Below, one piece after another: positions 9,701 to 16,879 of a stretch of 19,459 nucleotides of DNA (position 1 is its first letter; each line of letters opens with the position of its first letter). A program made the position numbers and the translations under genes. The stretch comes from Flavobacteriales bacterium UBA4011 (GTDB lineage: Bacteria; Bacteroidota; Bacteroidia; Flavobacteriales_D; Crocinitomicaceae): NCBI GenBank assembly GCA_002384725.1, contig DGBF01000056.1:3810-23268 (forward strand), read 5' to 3'. The notes beneath the pieces are model-generated. The model saw only the letters and a list, made by a program, of their open reading frames with translations. It made no database searches and was not told where the DNA came from.

Positions 9701-10547
9701 GTCGAAAACGTCTTCTTTGAAAATATCTGCCTTTTATCGTGAACAAAGAGATAACGTGCAAATCTTAAGCTATAATGGTGCCTACCCTGTTACTTATCGT
9801 TCATTCGGTAACCGTGATTTTGGAACAGTAAAAGGAATGACGATAGCTTATGACTTAAGAAGAACAGGTAATGTTCGTATCACTGCCAACTACACATTGC
9901 AATTTGCAGATGGTACAGGTTCAAATGCAACTTCTGCAACAGGATTAATTAATGCCGGTGTTCCTAACTTAAGAGCGATTTTCCCATACAGCTTTGACCA
10001 ACGGCATGCTTTTGCGGTAACGGTTGATTATCGATATGGTGAAGGAAAAGATTACAACGGTCCAATCGTTAAAGGATTCAATTTATTCGAAAATACAGGA
10101 TTGAATATTTTCTCAAATATTTATTCTGGAGCTCCTTATTCGGCACAAACGTTTATTACGAACGCTGTTCAGTTCTCACCTCAATATTCAGGATTGGATG
10201 GAACGACAAACGGATCTCGTTTGCCATGGTCGTATAGATTGGATATGCAGTTGGATAGAACCTTCAATTTGAAGATGGGTAAAGAAGAAGGAAAGAAAAA
10301 AGCTGTTTTCTTGAATGTATATGTAAGAGCAACAAACTTGTTGAATCAGTTCAACCGTTTGAGTGTTTACCGTGCAACTGGAAACTGGGATGATGATGGA
10401 TATCTTGCGGCTGCGGCTAGTCAAGCTTCTATTCAGAATCAAACAGATGAACAATCGTTTAGAGACTACTACACGATAAAAGTTCAGAATGCAGGTAACA
10501 TTTCTGTTCCGAGAACAATAAGATTAGGTGTGAAATTTGACTTTTAA
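6756..10547 (+). CDS. TonB-dependent outer-membrane receptor with carboxypeptidase-regulatory-like N-terminus
   Basis: This is a 1263-residue outer-membrane transporter of the Bacteroidota type. A signal peptide (residues 1-21, cut after AYA) is followed by a carboxypeptidase-regulatory-like beta-sandwich at about 26-115 (GSLKGSVIDADTKEPIPFCKV, TDFDGKFQI). Next come a TonB-box-like EVQVIAY at 121-127, the plug domain at about 139-232 (ISVRGSREDGTFYYIDGIKV, ITGGLPANYGDATGGIISV), and a long barrel rich in aromatic alternating strands. The barrel includes the family's LRPEKTIDYEIGFQ segment and ends in a terminal phenylalanine (IRLGVKFDF). It resembles SusC in build, but no SusD partner follows. 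The next two genes instead encode a large secreted protein and a PorV/PorQ-like barrel. Substrate is unknown; the thiamin genes nearby are in separate transcripts and give no real hint. Confidence 0.93.
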   Translation: MLRNITILLVSFLVTVTSAYAQVGLGSLKGSVIDADTKEPIPFCKVLLTLNGSVKAGANTDFDGKFQINSVAAGSYDVLIKNETEGFKSISQTGVVISSEKITFLDNIALSKAKDVVDLAEVQVIAYRVPLIDKDGGASGATVTREDIARLPVRSAAGVASTVGGVNSQEGGGISVRGSREDGTFYYIDGIKVRGSSNLPKSAIEEVTVITGGLPANYGDATGGIISVTTRGPSSVYFGSIEAVSSGIYLKGKDSVGYDGKAYGLDSYAYNLVEGMLSGPLWMQKDSTGKKTKPRLGFLISANYTRQQDPRPYANGGQWRITKEAREDLLANPIRPTASGQGTFHNALFLRNSDFEQTKTRMNAANGVLSAQGKIDVNTGPSVNLTFGGSLNLNNSKATSYAGSLMNFENYGDVRSLDWRVFGRLTQRFSNSGEEGNASKIKSAFYSLMVDYSKSKQNFFDSNHEYNIFNYGHVGTFTTTRRPSYSFNDSLQRYDHDGFRDVVVDFTPSVLNSSLAAITSQYYDIYADNPEGNYSNLTQIAAGNALRNGDAPGSVYSIWNNIGTPYNAFGKSENDQFRVTGSGSANIGDHSLSLGFEFEQRWDRGWGSGDAGPIGIWQVARQLANFHIRELDLNSGVVRDSGSFKSITYDRLNTGYASTSGSGSYGGQGGLQDFNGNAILDNQAFFDYSLRQKLGLNPAGNDFVDIDQYNPEIFQLDMFSPDELLNSGNSFISYYGYNHIGNKVSGRTNINDYFNKFDDNGNYERFVGAFQPIYISGYVMDKFAFKDLVFNVGVRVDRFDANQPVLKDPYLLYEANNVQQAKQLASSNPSTYGWVNIPGSMGDDYTVYVNDVANPTAINGFRNGQQFYDANGTEVNGPATIEAANGIAPWLIDANQQTPKASAFSDYKPQFNVMPRIAFSFPVSDESSFFAHYDILTKRPTSNARFNPYDYQFLETRNTILDNPNLRPEKTIDYEIGFQQVLSKTSSLKISAFYREQRDNVQILSYNGAYPVTYRSFGNRDFGTVKGMTIAYDLRRTGNVRITANYTLQFADGTGSNATSATGLINAGVPNLRAIFPYSFDQRHAFAVTVDYRYGEGKDYNGPIVKGFNLFENTGLNIFSNIYSGAPYSAQTFITNAVQFSPQYSGLDGTTNGSRLPWSYRLDMQLDRTFNLKMGKEEGKKKAVFLNVYVRATNLLNQFNRLSVYRATGNWDDDGYLAAAASQASIQNQTDEQSFRDYYTIKVQNAGNISVPRTIRLGVKFDF

Positions 10548-10567
10548 TTAATTTAAGAATAAAGAAT

Positions 10568-13500
10568 ATGAAAAATGTTTCAATTAAATCTTTGCTAATT
10601 GCATTGGCTTTTTTAGCCAGCAATGCGAGTTTTGCAATAGAAGATGTAAGAGACAAAACCTCAGGTAAAAAGACGTCGCCGTCTTCAATCGCTAATAAAG
10701 CTGCGAATTGTGTACCATCCTCTCAGTCTTTGACGATGAGTTTCAATGATGTAAGTGCATTCTTACAGCAAGGTGGGCGTTTATTCGAAAATCCTGCAAG
10801 TGGTGGGGTTGCTGGTTATGAAATTCCAAAAGGGAGTGGATTGAAAGCAATTTTTGCCGGTTCATTATGGATGGGTGGAGTGGATGCCAACGGACAATTG
10901 AAGTTGGCCGCTGTTCGATTCCGTCAGTTAGGAAACGACTTTTGGTCTGGTCCTTTGACAGTGAATGCAGGAACTGGAAATTATGATCCGGCTCAACCTT
11001 CAGGGGACAATACAGTAAGAGATTTCGGTCCGGCTGATATTCAACCAGATCAATGTGTGGCATATGATAAATTTTTCACCATGCGAAAAGGTGAGGTGAT
11101 CAACTTTAAAAACTGGTGGGACTTCACAAATGGAATCACCACAGAGCCAGTTCCTTCACCTTCAAACGAGGTATTAAATAGAATTATGAACTGGCCAGCT
11201 CACGGTGATGTAGGTTTAGGACAAGATTTTTATTTAGCACCTTTTTATGATAATGAAAGTCCAATTGCTGGAGCTGATGGAGCATATGACCCAATGGCGC
11301 AAGGAGATTACCCGTGGTACGATGATATCTTAGGAAACGACGATGTTAAATGCGGAATCGATAGAAGAGTAACTCTTTTTGGTGATGAAACACACTGGTG
11401 GGTATTCAATGATAAAGGAAACATTCACACGGAAACAGGTGGTGATCCAATCGGTATGGAAATTCGTGCACAGGCGTTTAGTTTTGCTACGAATGATGAA
11501 GTTAACCGTATGACATTCTATAACTACGAGTTGATCAATAGGGGAACACAAACTTTGTTTGATACTTACTTTGCCAAATGGCTAGATCCAGATTTAGGAA
11601 ACCCTTCTGATGATTATGTTGGTTGTGATGTCTCTAGAGGACTAGGTTTCTGTTATAATGGATTGGAAGTGGATGCAACATCCGGTGGAGCAACTGGATA
11701 TGGAGCAAATCCTCCTGCTATTGGAGTTGACTTTTTTGAAGGACCATACTTGGATGCGGACGGATTTGATAATCCAGGTCCAGTTTTGGATTCGAATACA
11801 GGATTTTATATTGCTCCTCCAATTTTAAATGCCATAGATAGTAATGGTATTGTTTACCGAGGAATTGGTACAGGTTACTCAGATGGATTGATCGATAACG
11901 AACGTTTCGGAATGCGTCGATTTACCTATTTTACAAATGGAGCGGCTGCTGCAGTTTCAGATCCATCAAGTGCTCCTCAGTACTACAATTATATGGAGGG
12001 TAAATGGGCAAATGGAAATGAGATTTTCTATGGAGGTGACGGTTTTGCTACTGGAACGACAACAACAGAAACAGATTACGTTTTCCCAGGAGATTCAGAT
12101 CCATTAAATTGGGGAACAGGTGGAATTGATCCAGGTGGAGCAAGTTGGGTTGAAAATTCAGCTGTAAACGGACCAGGTGACCGTCGTTTTGTTCAAGCAG
12201 CTGGACCATTTACCTTGAAGCCAGGGGCAGTAAACAATATTACGGTTGGAATTGTATACGGTAGAGGAAATGCCGGGGTTGCTAGTTCAATTACCGCTAT
12301 GAAAGCTGCTGATACAAAAGCGCAAGCATTGTTTGATGCATGTTTCCAAATTCTTAGCCCGCCAGACGCGCCGAGATTAAAAATTCAAGAATTGGAAAAT
12401 GAAATTATTCTTACGCTAGATAATCCTTTGGGATCGAACAATTACGAAGAAGAATATATACAAGAAGACAAAGTGAACATCGTTATAGATGGTGTTGATA
12501 GATTCTACAGATTTGAGGGATATCAAATATTCCAAATGTTGAATTCTTCTGCAGGTGTATCTGATATCGCTGATGAAACGAAAGCTCGTTTGGTAGCGCA
12601 GTGTGATATCAAGAACTTTGAAAAAGATGCAGCTGGAAATGATTTAACTGGATTACCAATTGATCGTTTAGTAAATTTCGAATATGATGAAGCTCTTGGT
12701 TTTGCTACACCAGTTGAAAAAGTGAATGGTTCAAATACAGGTATCAAACATAGTTTTGTGGTGAAAGAAGACCAATTTGCTATTGGAGATAAAGCTTTGG
12801 TGAATCACAAAACGTATTATTATATTGCGATTGCTTATGCACACAATCTGTTCAAAGAATATGATCCGAATGATCCAGCGAAATTGGATGGTCAAAAATT
12901 ACCATATATCGCTTCTCGTTTGAGTTTTGATAAAACAGGTATTAAGGCCGTTGCTGCAGTGCCTCACAACCCGAGACCAGAATTAGGTGGAACATCTCAA
13001 TTAGCTGATTACGGTATGACGCCAAAAATCACAAGATTGGATGGTCATGGAAATGGCGGTAGAGTTTTAGAATTTACTTCTTCTACTGAATCCAGAATTT
13101 TGGACCAAGGATTTATGGCTGAGCCTGAGTACCAGCAAAATAAAGGTCCAATTAATATCAAGGTAGTTGATCCATTAAATTTGGTTGATGGTTATTTTGA
13201 AATCAAATTCACAGATTTTGTTCCTAGTCCGTCAAATTCAAATGCAGCAGATACGGCTTCATGGGTGATCAATAGATATGATACAAAAGGGGGAAACCTT
13301 TTAGAGACAATTTCATCCGAAAAGGCAATTAGTATTGATAACGAACAATTAATACCACAATGGGGTGTGTCAGTGCAAATTTCGCAAACTCCTTATTTTA
13401 AAGAGAAGGATGAAACAGGAAATAATACGGCAGAAACAACAACCATACTAGAGAGTGAAATACTATTTAAAGATTCGTCTAAAAGGTGGTTGACCTATGT

Positions 13501-14821
13501 GTCTGATGCGGATGATTTTTCTCCACGCAATTGGATTCGATCTGGAATTGTGGATGAATCTGAATTTCCAACTCCTAATGTTCCTACGTATAACAGCCTT
13601 GCTTGTTACAAAGATGAAGTGGGTAAAGATCCAGACAGAAGATGGACAAGGATTGCTGAGGGTCTAATGGCTCCGCACCGATTGGTTGGGTATCAGTGTG
13701 ACTTTATGCCGCTCGCTTACTATAGACCTACTCCAGTTTATCCTGGAGGTCCGGAATCATATAATGGTGGTGGTAGAATAAATGCGGGTCTTGCATTTTC
13801 TCCAAGTATTGATATTGTTATTACCAATGATAAAGAGAAATGGACCAAATGTATCGTTCTTGAATTAGGTCGTGATGCATCATTGAATGTTAATGACGCT
13901 AAACCAGGTGCAATGCGTAAAAGTGCTAGTAAAGACATCAATGGTAATATTATAGCGGGAAGTACAGGACAAAGTTGGTTCCCCGGATATGCTATCGATC
14001 TAGAAACTGGTGCTCGTTTGCACATGGCCTTTGGAGAAAATTCTTTCCTAGGTAGTGATGGTGGAACGGATATGATTTGGAATCCAAGCCCAAGAAGATT
14101 CGACCAAGTAGGAAATCCTATAATTGGAGGTATGCAACCAATTTATGTATTCAGTCACAAACAAAATACAATCAACAATTTGTTGAGTGGAGGTTTTGAT
14201 ATGAGTGCGTATAGCGGAGCTACAAATGACATCAATGACGTTGTTGCCCTAATGGAATCAGTAGAATCAGGAAGTGGTACTGCAAAAACACAGTTCTACT
14301 CAAGTTTGAGTTGGATTGGTTACCCATTAATGGCTGCAGATAGAGCTGCGTTTAAAATTGAAACACCCGTTCGAATTCGAATTCGAGTAAACAAAGAATA
14401 CAAATCATTTGTAGCATCTAACAAGAATGATGGTAAACCAATGTATTCTTGGGATATGGGTGAATTGTCAACGAAAACAGGTCGTGATGAAGAACTTACA
14501 GATGTTCTTAAAATGATCAACGTTGTTCCGAATCCTTACTATGCATTCTCTGAATATGAAACAGGTCGTTTGGATACGAGAGTGAAGATCACGAATTTAC
14601 CAGATGTTTGTAATGTTAATATTTATTCAACCAATGGTAAATTAGTTAAGTCATTCAAGAAAGATAGCCCGGTAACGAGCCTCGATTGGGATTTGAACAA
14701 TAACATAGGTATACCAATTGCAAGCGGGATTTATCTAATTCATGTTGATGTACCAGGAATCGGTGAAACGGTCTTGAAGTTCTTCGGTGGAATTAGACAA
14801 GTCGACTTACAAGGAATATAA
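10568..14821 (+). CDS. Very large secreted protein with Por/FlgD-like C-terminal domain
   Basis: The 1417-residue product has a clear signal peptide (residues 1-23, cut after SFA). An N-terminal module at about 60-130 contains GYEIPKGSG, AIFAGSLWMGG and GNDFWSGPL, a pattern I know from uncharacterised large exported proteins of Bacteroidota. The middle is rich in Asp, Asn, Gly and aromatic residues, as in beta-rich surface proteins, with no catalytic motif that I recognise. The last 102 residues (1316-1417) form an Ig-like sorting-type domain: VVPNPYY, VKITNLPDVCNVNIYSTNGKLVKSF, DWDLNN, GIPIASGIYLIHVDV. After the final strand (ETVLKFF) comes GGIRQVDLQGI, where ordinary type IX signals stop near a lysine. 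It starts 20 bases after the TonB receptor gene. Function is unknown; export by type IX secretion is inferred. Confidence 0.85.
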   Translation: MKNVSIKSLLIALAFLASNASFAIEDVRDKTSGKKTSPSSIANKAANCVPSSQSLTMSFNDVSAFLQQGGRLFENPASGGVAGYEIPKGSGLKAIFAGSLWMGGVDANGQLKLAAVRFRQLGNDFWSGPLTVNAGTGNYDPAQPSGDNTVRDFGPADIQPDQCVAYDKFFTMRKGEVINFKNWWDFTNGITTEPVPSPSNEVLNRIMNWPAHGDVGLGQDFYLAPFYDNESPIAGADGAYDPMAQGDYPWYDDILGNDDVKCGIDRRVTLFGDETHWWVFNDKGNIHTETGGDPIGMEIRAQAFSFATNDEVNRMTFYNYELINRGTQTLFDTYFAKWLDPDLGNPSDDYVGCDVSRGLGFCYNGLEVDATSGGATGYGANPPAIGVDFFEGPYLDADGFDNPGPVLDSNTGFYIAPPILNAIDSNGIVYRGIGTGYSDGLIDNERFGMRRFTYFTNGAAAAVSDPSSAPQYYNYMEGKWANGNEIFYGGDGFATGTTTTETDYVFPGDSDPLNWGTGGIDPGGASWVENSAVNGPGDRRFVQAAGPFTLKPGAVNNITVGIVYGRGNAGVASSITAMKAADTKAQALFDACFQILSPPDAPRLKIQELENEIILTLDNPLGSNNYEEEYIQEDKVNIVIDGVDRFYRFEGYQIFQMLNSSAGVSDIADETKARLVAQCDIKNFEKDAAGNDLTGLPIDRLVNFEYDEALGFATPVEKVNGSNTGIKHSFVVKEDQFAIGDKALVNHKTYYYIAIAYAHNLFKEYDPNDPAKLDGQKLPYIASRLSFDKTGIKAVAAVPHNPRPELGGTSQLADYGMTPKITRLDGHGNGGRVLEFTSSTESRILDQGFMAEPEYQQNKGPINIKVVDPLNLVDGYFEIKFTDFVPSPSNSNAADTASWVINRYDTKGGNLLETISSEKAISIDNEQLIPQWGVSVQISQTPYFKEKDETGNNTAETTTILESEILFKDSSKRWLTYVSDADDFSPRNWIRSGIVDESEFPTPNVPTYNSLACYKDEVGKDPDRRWTRIAEGLMAPHRLVGYQCDFMPLAYYRPTPVYPGGPESYNGGGRINAGLAFSPSIDIVITNDKEKWTKCIVLELGRDASLNVNDAKPGAMRKSASKDINGNIIAGSTGQSWFPGYAIDLETGARLHMAFGENSFLGSDGGTDMIWNPSPRRFDQVGNPIIGGMQPIYVFSHKQNTINNLLSGGFDMSAYSGATNDINDVVALMESVESGSGTAKTQFYSSLSWIGYPLMAADRAAFKIETPVRIRIRVNKEYKSFVASNKNDGKPMYSWDMGELSTKTGRDEELTDVLKMINVVPNPYYAFSEYETGRLDTRVKITNLPDVCNVNIYSTNGKLVKSFKKDSPVTSLDWDLNNNIGIPIASGIYLIHVDVPGIGETVLKFFGGIRQVDLQGI

Positions 14822-14828
14822 TTTAGAA

Positions 14829-15905
14829 ATGCAGAAGAAAATGAAAAATTCAATCATAAATATGAAAAGAAGTTTGTTTGTCTCGGCCATGATGATCGGA
14901 TTATTCGCCTCGGCGGGAAACGAAGATCGTGTAGGCTCAAGTGGAGCTAGTATGCTTTTAGTTAATCCATGGGCAAGAAGTTCTGCTTTAGGTGATGCAA
15001 ATATTGCAAATGCTAAAGGTTTGGAAGCTTCTTACTTGAACATCGCAGGATTGGCTTTTACTGATAAAACTCAATTGAAGTTCAACACCGCAAATTGGAT
15101 GGGTAGTGCAGGTATACAATTTTATTCTGCTGGTATTGCTCAACGAATTTCAGATGACGGAGTTCTTACAGTAAGTGTTCAATCCATGAACTACGGAGAT
15201 ATTGATGTTACGACAGTAAATATTCCAGAAGGTGGAATTGGTACATTTTCTCCCCGAACGAATATTGTTAACGTTGGTTATGCCAAGGCTTTCTCTAGTT
15301 CCATATATGCTGGAATAAACTTGAAGGTACTTTCTGAGAGTATTTTCAATGTAAGAGGAAATGGAGTAGCATTAGACGCAGGTATACAATATGTGACAGG
15401 TGAGCAAGACCAAATGAAATTTGGAATCACTTTGAAAAATGTAGGACCGACAATCAAGTATAAAGGCGATGGATTTACACTTCAAGCCAACAACAATGAA
15501 ACGTCGGCTTTAACATCATTAGACCAAAGAATTCAGGCGTATGAGTTACCATCGTTACTGGCGATTGGTGGTTCTTATGACTTTAATTTAGATGAAAAGA
15601 GTAAGTTGATTATAGCCTTTGGTTATACAGCCAACTCATTTTTCTATGACCAGTTTCGCTTAGGAGCAAATTATGGAATGAATTTAGACAAGTTCGCTTT
15701 TAATTTAAGAGCTGGATTCGTTTATGAGAAAAATTTATTCTCCGCAGAAAATAGATCAAATGCTATGGTTGGACCAACAGCTGGATTTTCAGTTGATGCA
15801 TTAGTAGGAAAAAATCAAACAGCTTTAGGAGTTGAGTATAGCTCTCGATTTGCTGGAGTTTTTGGAATTGTTCACACTTTTGGTATTACAATAGACTTGA
15901 AATAA
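14829..15905 (+). CDS. PorV/PorQ-family outer-membrane barrel protein
   Basis: This FadL-like beta-barrel belongs to the family that includes PorV (LptO) and PorQ, which carry cargo for type IX secretion. After the signal peptide (MKRSLFVSAMMIGLFASA) it shows the family's N-terminal signature: GSSGASMLLVNPWARSSALG, DANIANAKGLEASYLN, IAGLAF. It then runs through alternating strands to an HTFGITIDLK end. The PorV/PorQ 'NPAGL' is NIAGL here. Three in-frame ATGs are possible (14829, 14841, 14862). The first is listed because it leaves a 7-base gap to the previous stop, but 14841 or 14862 would also give a good signal peptide. It ends the receptor/secreted-protein operon. Whether it is a carrier for the upstream product or a housekeeping PorV paralogue cannot be told from sequence alone; the location favours the first. 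Confidence 0.87.
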   Translation: MQKKMKNSIINMKRSLFVSAMMIGLFASAGNEDRVGSSGASMLLVNPWARSSALGDANIANAKGLEASYLNIAGLAFTDKTQLKFNTANWMGSAGIQFYSAGIAQRISDDGVLTVSVQSMNYGDIDVTTVNIPEGGIGTFSPRTNIVNVGYAKAFSSSIYAGINLKVLSESIFNVRGNGVALDAGIQYVTGEQDQMKFGITLKNVGPTIKYKGDGFTLQANNNETSALTSLDQRIQAYELPSLLAIGGSYDFNLDEKSKLIIAFGYTANSFFYDQFRLGANYGMNLDKFAFNLRAGFVYEKNLFSAENRSNAMVGPTAGFSVDALVGKNQTALGVEYSSRFAGVFGIVHTFGITIDLK

Positions 15906-15926
15906 AAGAAACGTTTAGTATCTTTG
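15897..15926 (+). promoter_or_regulatory. Predicted promoter of greA
   Basis: TTG at 15897-15899, 19 bases, then TATCTTTG at 15919-15926 match the Bacteroidota consensus exactly. The -33 part lies inside the last codons of the PorV-like gene. Transcription would start near 15932, at the foot of the hairpin 15930-15958, so that hairpin would be at the very 5' end of the greA mRNA. Confidence 0.65.
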
Positions 15927-15929
15927 TTG

Positions 15930-15958
15930 AACAAGAGAGCTCTTAAGGCTCTCTTGTT
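15930..15958 (+). terminator. Hairpin between the PorV-like gene and greA
   Basis: AACAAGAGAGC at 15930-15940 pairs perfectly with GCTCTCTTGTT at 15948-15958 around a 7-base loop, followed by TTGCATTT. It is well placed to end the receptor operon as an intrinsic terminator, although the T-tract is broken by GCA. Because the greA promoter lies just upstream, it may also act in the greA leader. Confidence 0.75.
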
Positions 15959-15991
15959 TGCATTTAATAACAATACGAAAAAAGAAGCGAT

Positions 15992-16468
15992 ATGTCTCAA
16001 ATTTCTTATTATACAGCTGAAGGACTTCAAAAATTAAAAAATGAATTGCACGATATGAAAACTGTGCAAAGACCTTCAATAAGCGCCCAAATAGGGGAGG
16101 CCCGTGACAAAGGTGATTTGTCCGAGAATGCAGAATATGATGCCGCAAAAGAAGCACAAGGTTTATTAGAGATGAAGATTTCAAAATTGGAAGTCGTTCT
16201 TGGCAATGCACGTCTAATCGATGAATCGAATATTGATAATTCGAGAGTTTTTATTCTATCTAAAGTGAAGATTAAAAACATCAAGAACGATATGGAAATG
16301 GAATACACACTTGTGGCTGAAAATGAAGCAGATCTCAAAGCCAAGAAGATTTCAGTTGATTCACCAATTGGAAAAGGATTATTAGGGAAGTCGAAAGGCG
16401 ACCTGGCAGATGTGGAAACGCCAAATGGAATCATTCAGTTTGAAATAATGGAAATTTCAAGAGGATGA
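15992..16468 (+). CDS. greA: Transcription elongation factor GreA
   Basis: GreA enters the secondary channel of RNA polymerase and stimulates cleavage of the transcript in backtracked complexes. The 158-residue protein is of normal length. The N-terminal coiled coil (about 8-76) carries the tip motif DKGDLSENAEYDAAKE, with the acidic D42 and E45 that act at the polymerase active site. The C-terminal FKBP-like domain covers about 80-158 (SPIGKGLLGKSKGD, FEIMEISRG). The gene follows a consensus promoter and a hairpin leader. Its TGA overlaps the ATG of the HIT gene in ATGA, so the two are translationally coupled. Confidence 0.97.
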   Translation: MSQISYYTAEGLQKLKNELHDMKTVQRPSISAQIGEARDKGDLSENAEYDAAKEAQGLLEMKISKLEVVLGNARLIDESNIDNSRVFILSKVKIKNIKNDMEMEYTLVAENEADLKAKKISVDSPIGKGLLGKSKGDLADVETPNGIIQFEIMEISRG

Positions 16469-16860
16469 GCACCATCTTTTCAAAAATAGTTTCTGGCGAG
16501 ATTCCATCGCATAAAGTGCATGAAGATGATAATCATCTTGCATTTCTAGATGTATTTCCACTGCGTAAAGGGCATGTTTTAGTAATCCCAAAAAACGAAG
16601 TAGATTATGTTTTCGATATGGACGATAACAGCCTAGGTGAAATGATGGTATTCGCAAAAACTGTAGCGAAGAAAATTAAAGGGGCTTGTCCTTGCACTAA
16701 AGTTGGTGTTGCCGTCGTTGGATTGGAGGTTTTGCATGCGCATATTCACCTAATTCCAATAAATTCAGTAGCGGATATGAATTTCCAGCAGGAGAAATTA
16801 TCTTTGACCTCTGTTGAACTCGAAGATATTGCCTCAAGCATTCGAGCTATTCAGGTATGA
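16465..16860 (+). CDS. HIT-family (histidine triad) nucleotide hydrolase
   Basis: HIT proteins hydrolyse nucleotide-phosphoramidate or related bonds in the cytoplasm. The 131-residue product has the typical start (IFSKIVSGEIPSHKVHEDD), the GHVLVIPKNEVDY strand and the catalytic triad HAHIHLIP (H91, H93, H95), where H93 is the expected nucleophile. The segment before the triad, KVGVAVVGLEVL, differs from the NxGxxAGQxVxH form of HINT1-like proteins. It therefore fits the variant common in Bacteroidota rather than a broken copy. The substrate is not known. It is coupled to greA by a 4-base overlap. Confidence 0.93.
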   Translation: MSTIFSKIVSGEIPSHKVHEDDNHLAFLDVFPLRKGHVLVIPKNEVDYVFDMDDNSLGEMMVFAKTVAKKIKGACPCTKVGVAVVGLEVLHAHIHLIPINSVADMNFQQEKLSLTSVELEDIASSIRAIQV

Positions 16861-16879
16861 TATTTGATTTCCATCAAGA

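Noticed and set aside
10188..11063. Antisense ORFs within the TonB receptor and the 1417-aa gene
   Set aside because: They are composition shadows of long coding genes, with no start context or recognisable motifs.
6756..14821. Polysaccharide utilisation locus (SusC/SusD pair)
   Set aside because: The receptor is SusC-like in build, but the next gene is not a SusD lipoprotein: it has a cleavable signal peptide without a lipobox and a sorting-type C-terminal domain. No glycan-degrading enzyme is present.
6756..15905. TonB receptor as a thiamin importer
   Set aside because: It has no TPP riboswitch, lies in a separate operon beyond two minus-strand genes, and is much larger than typical vitamin receptors.
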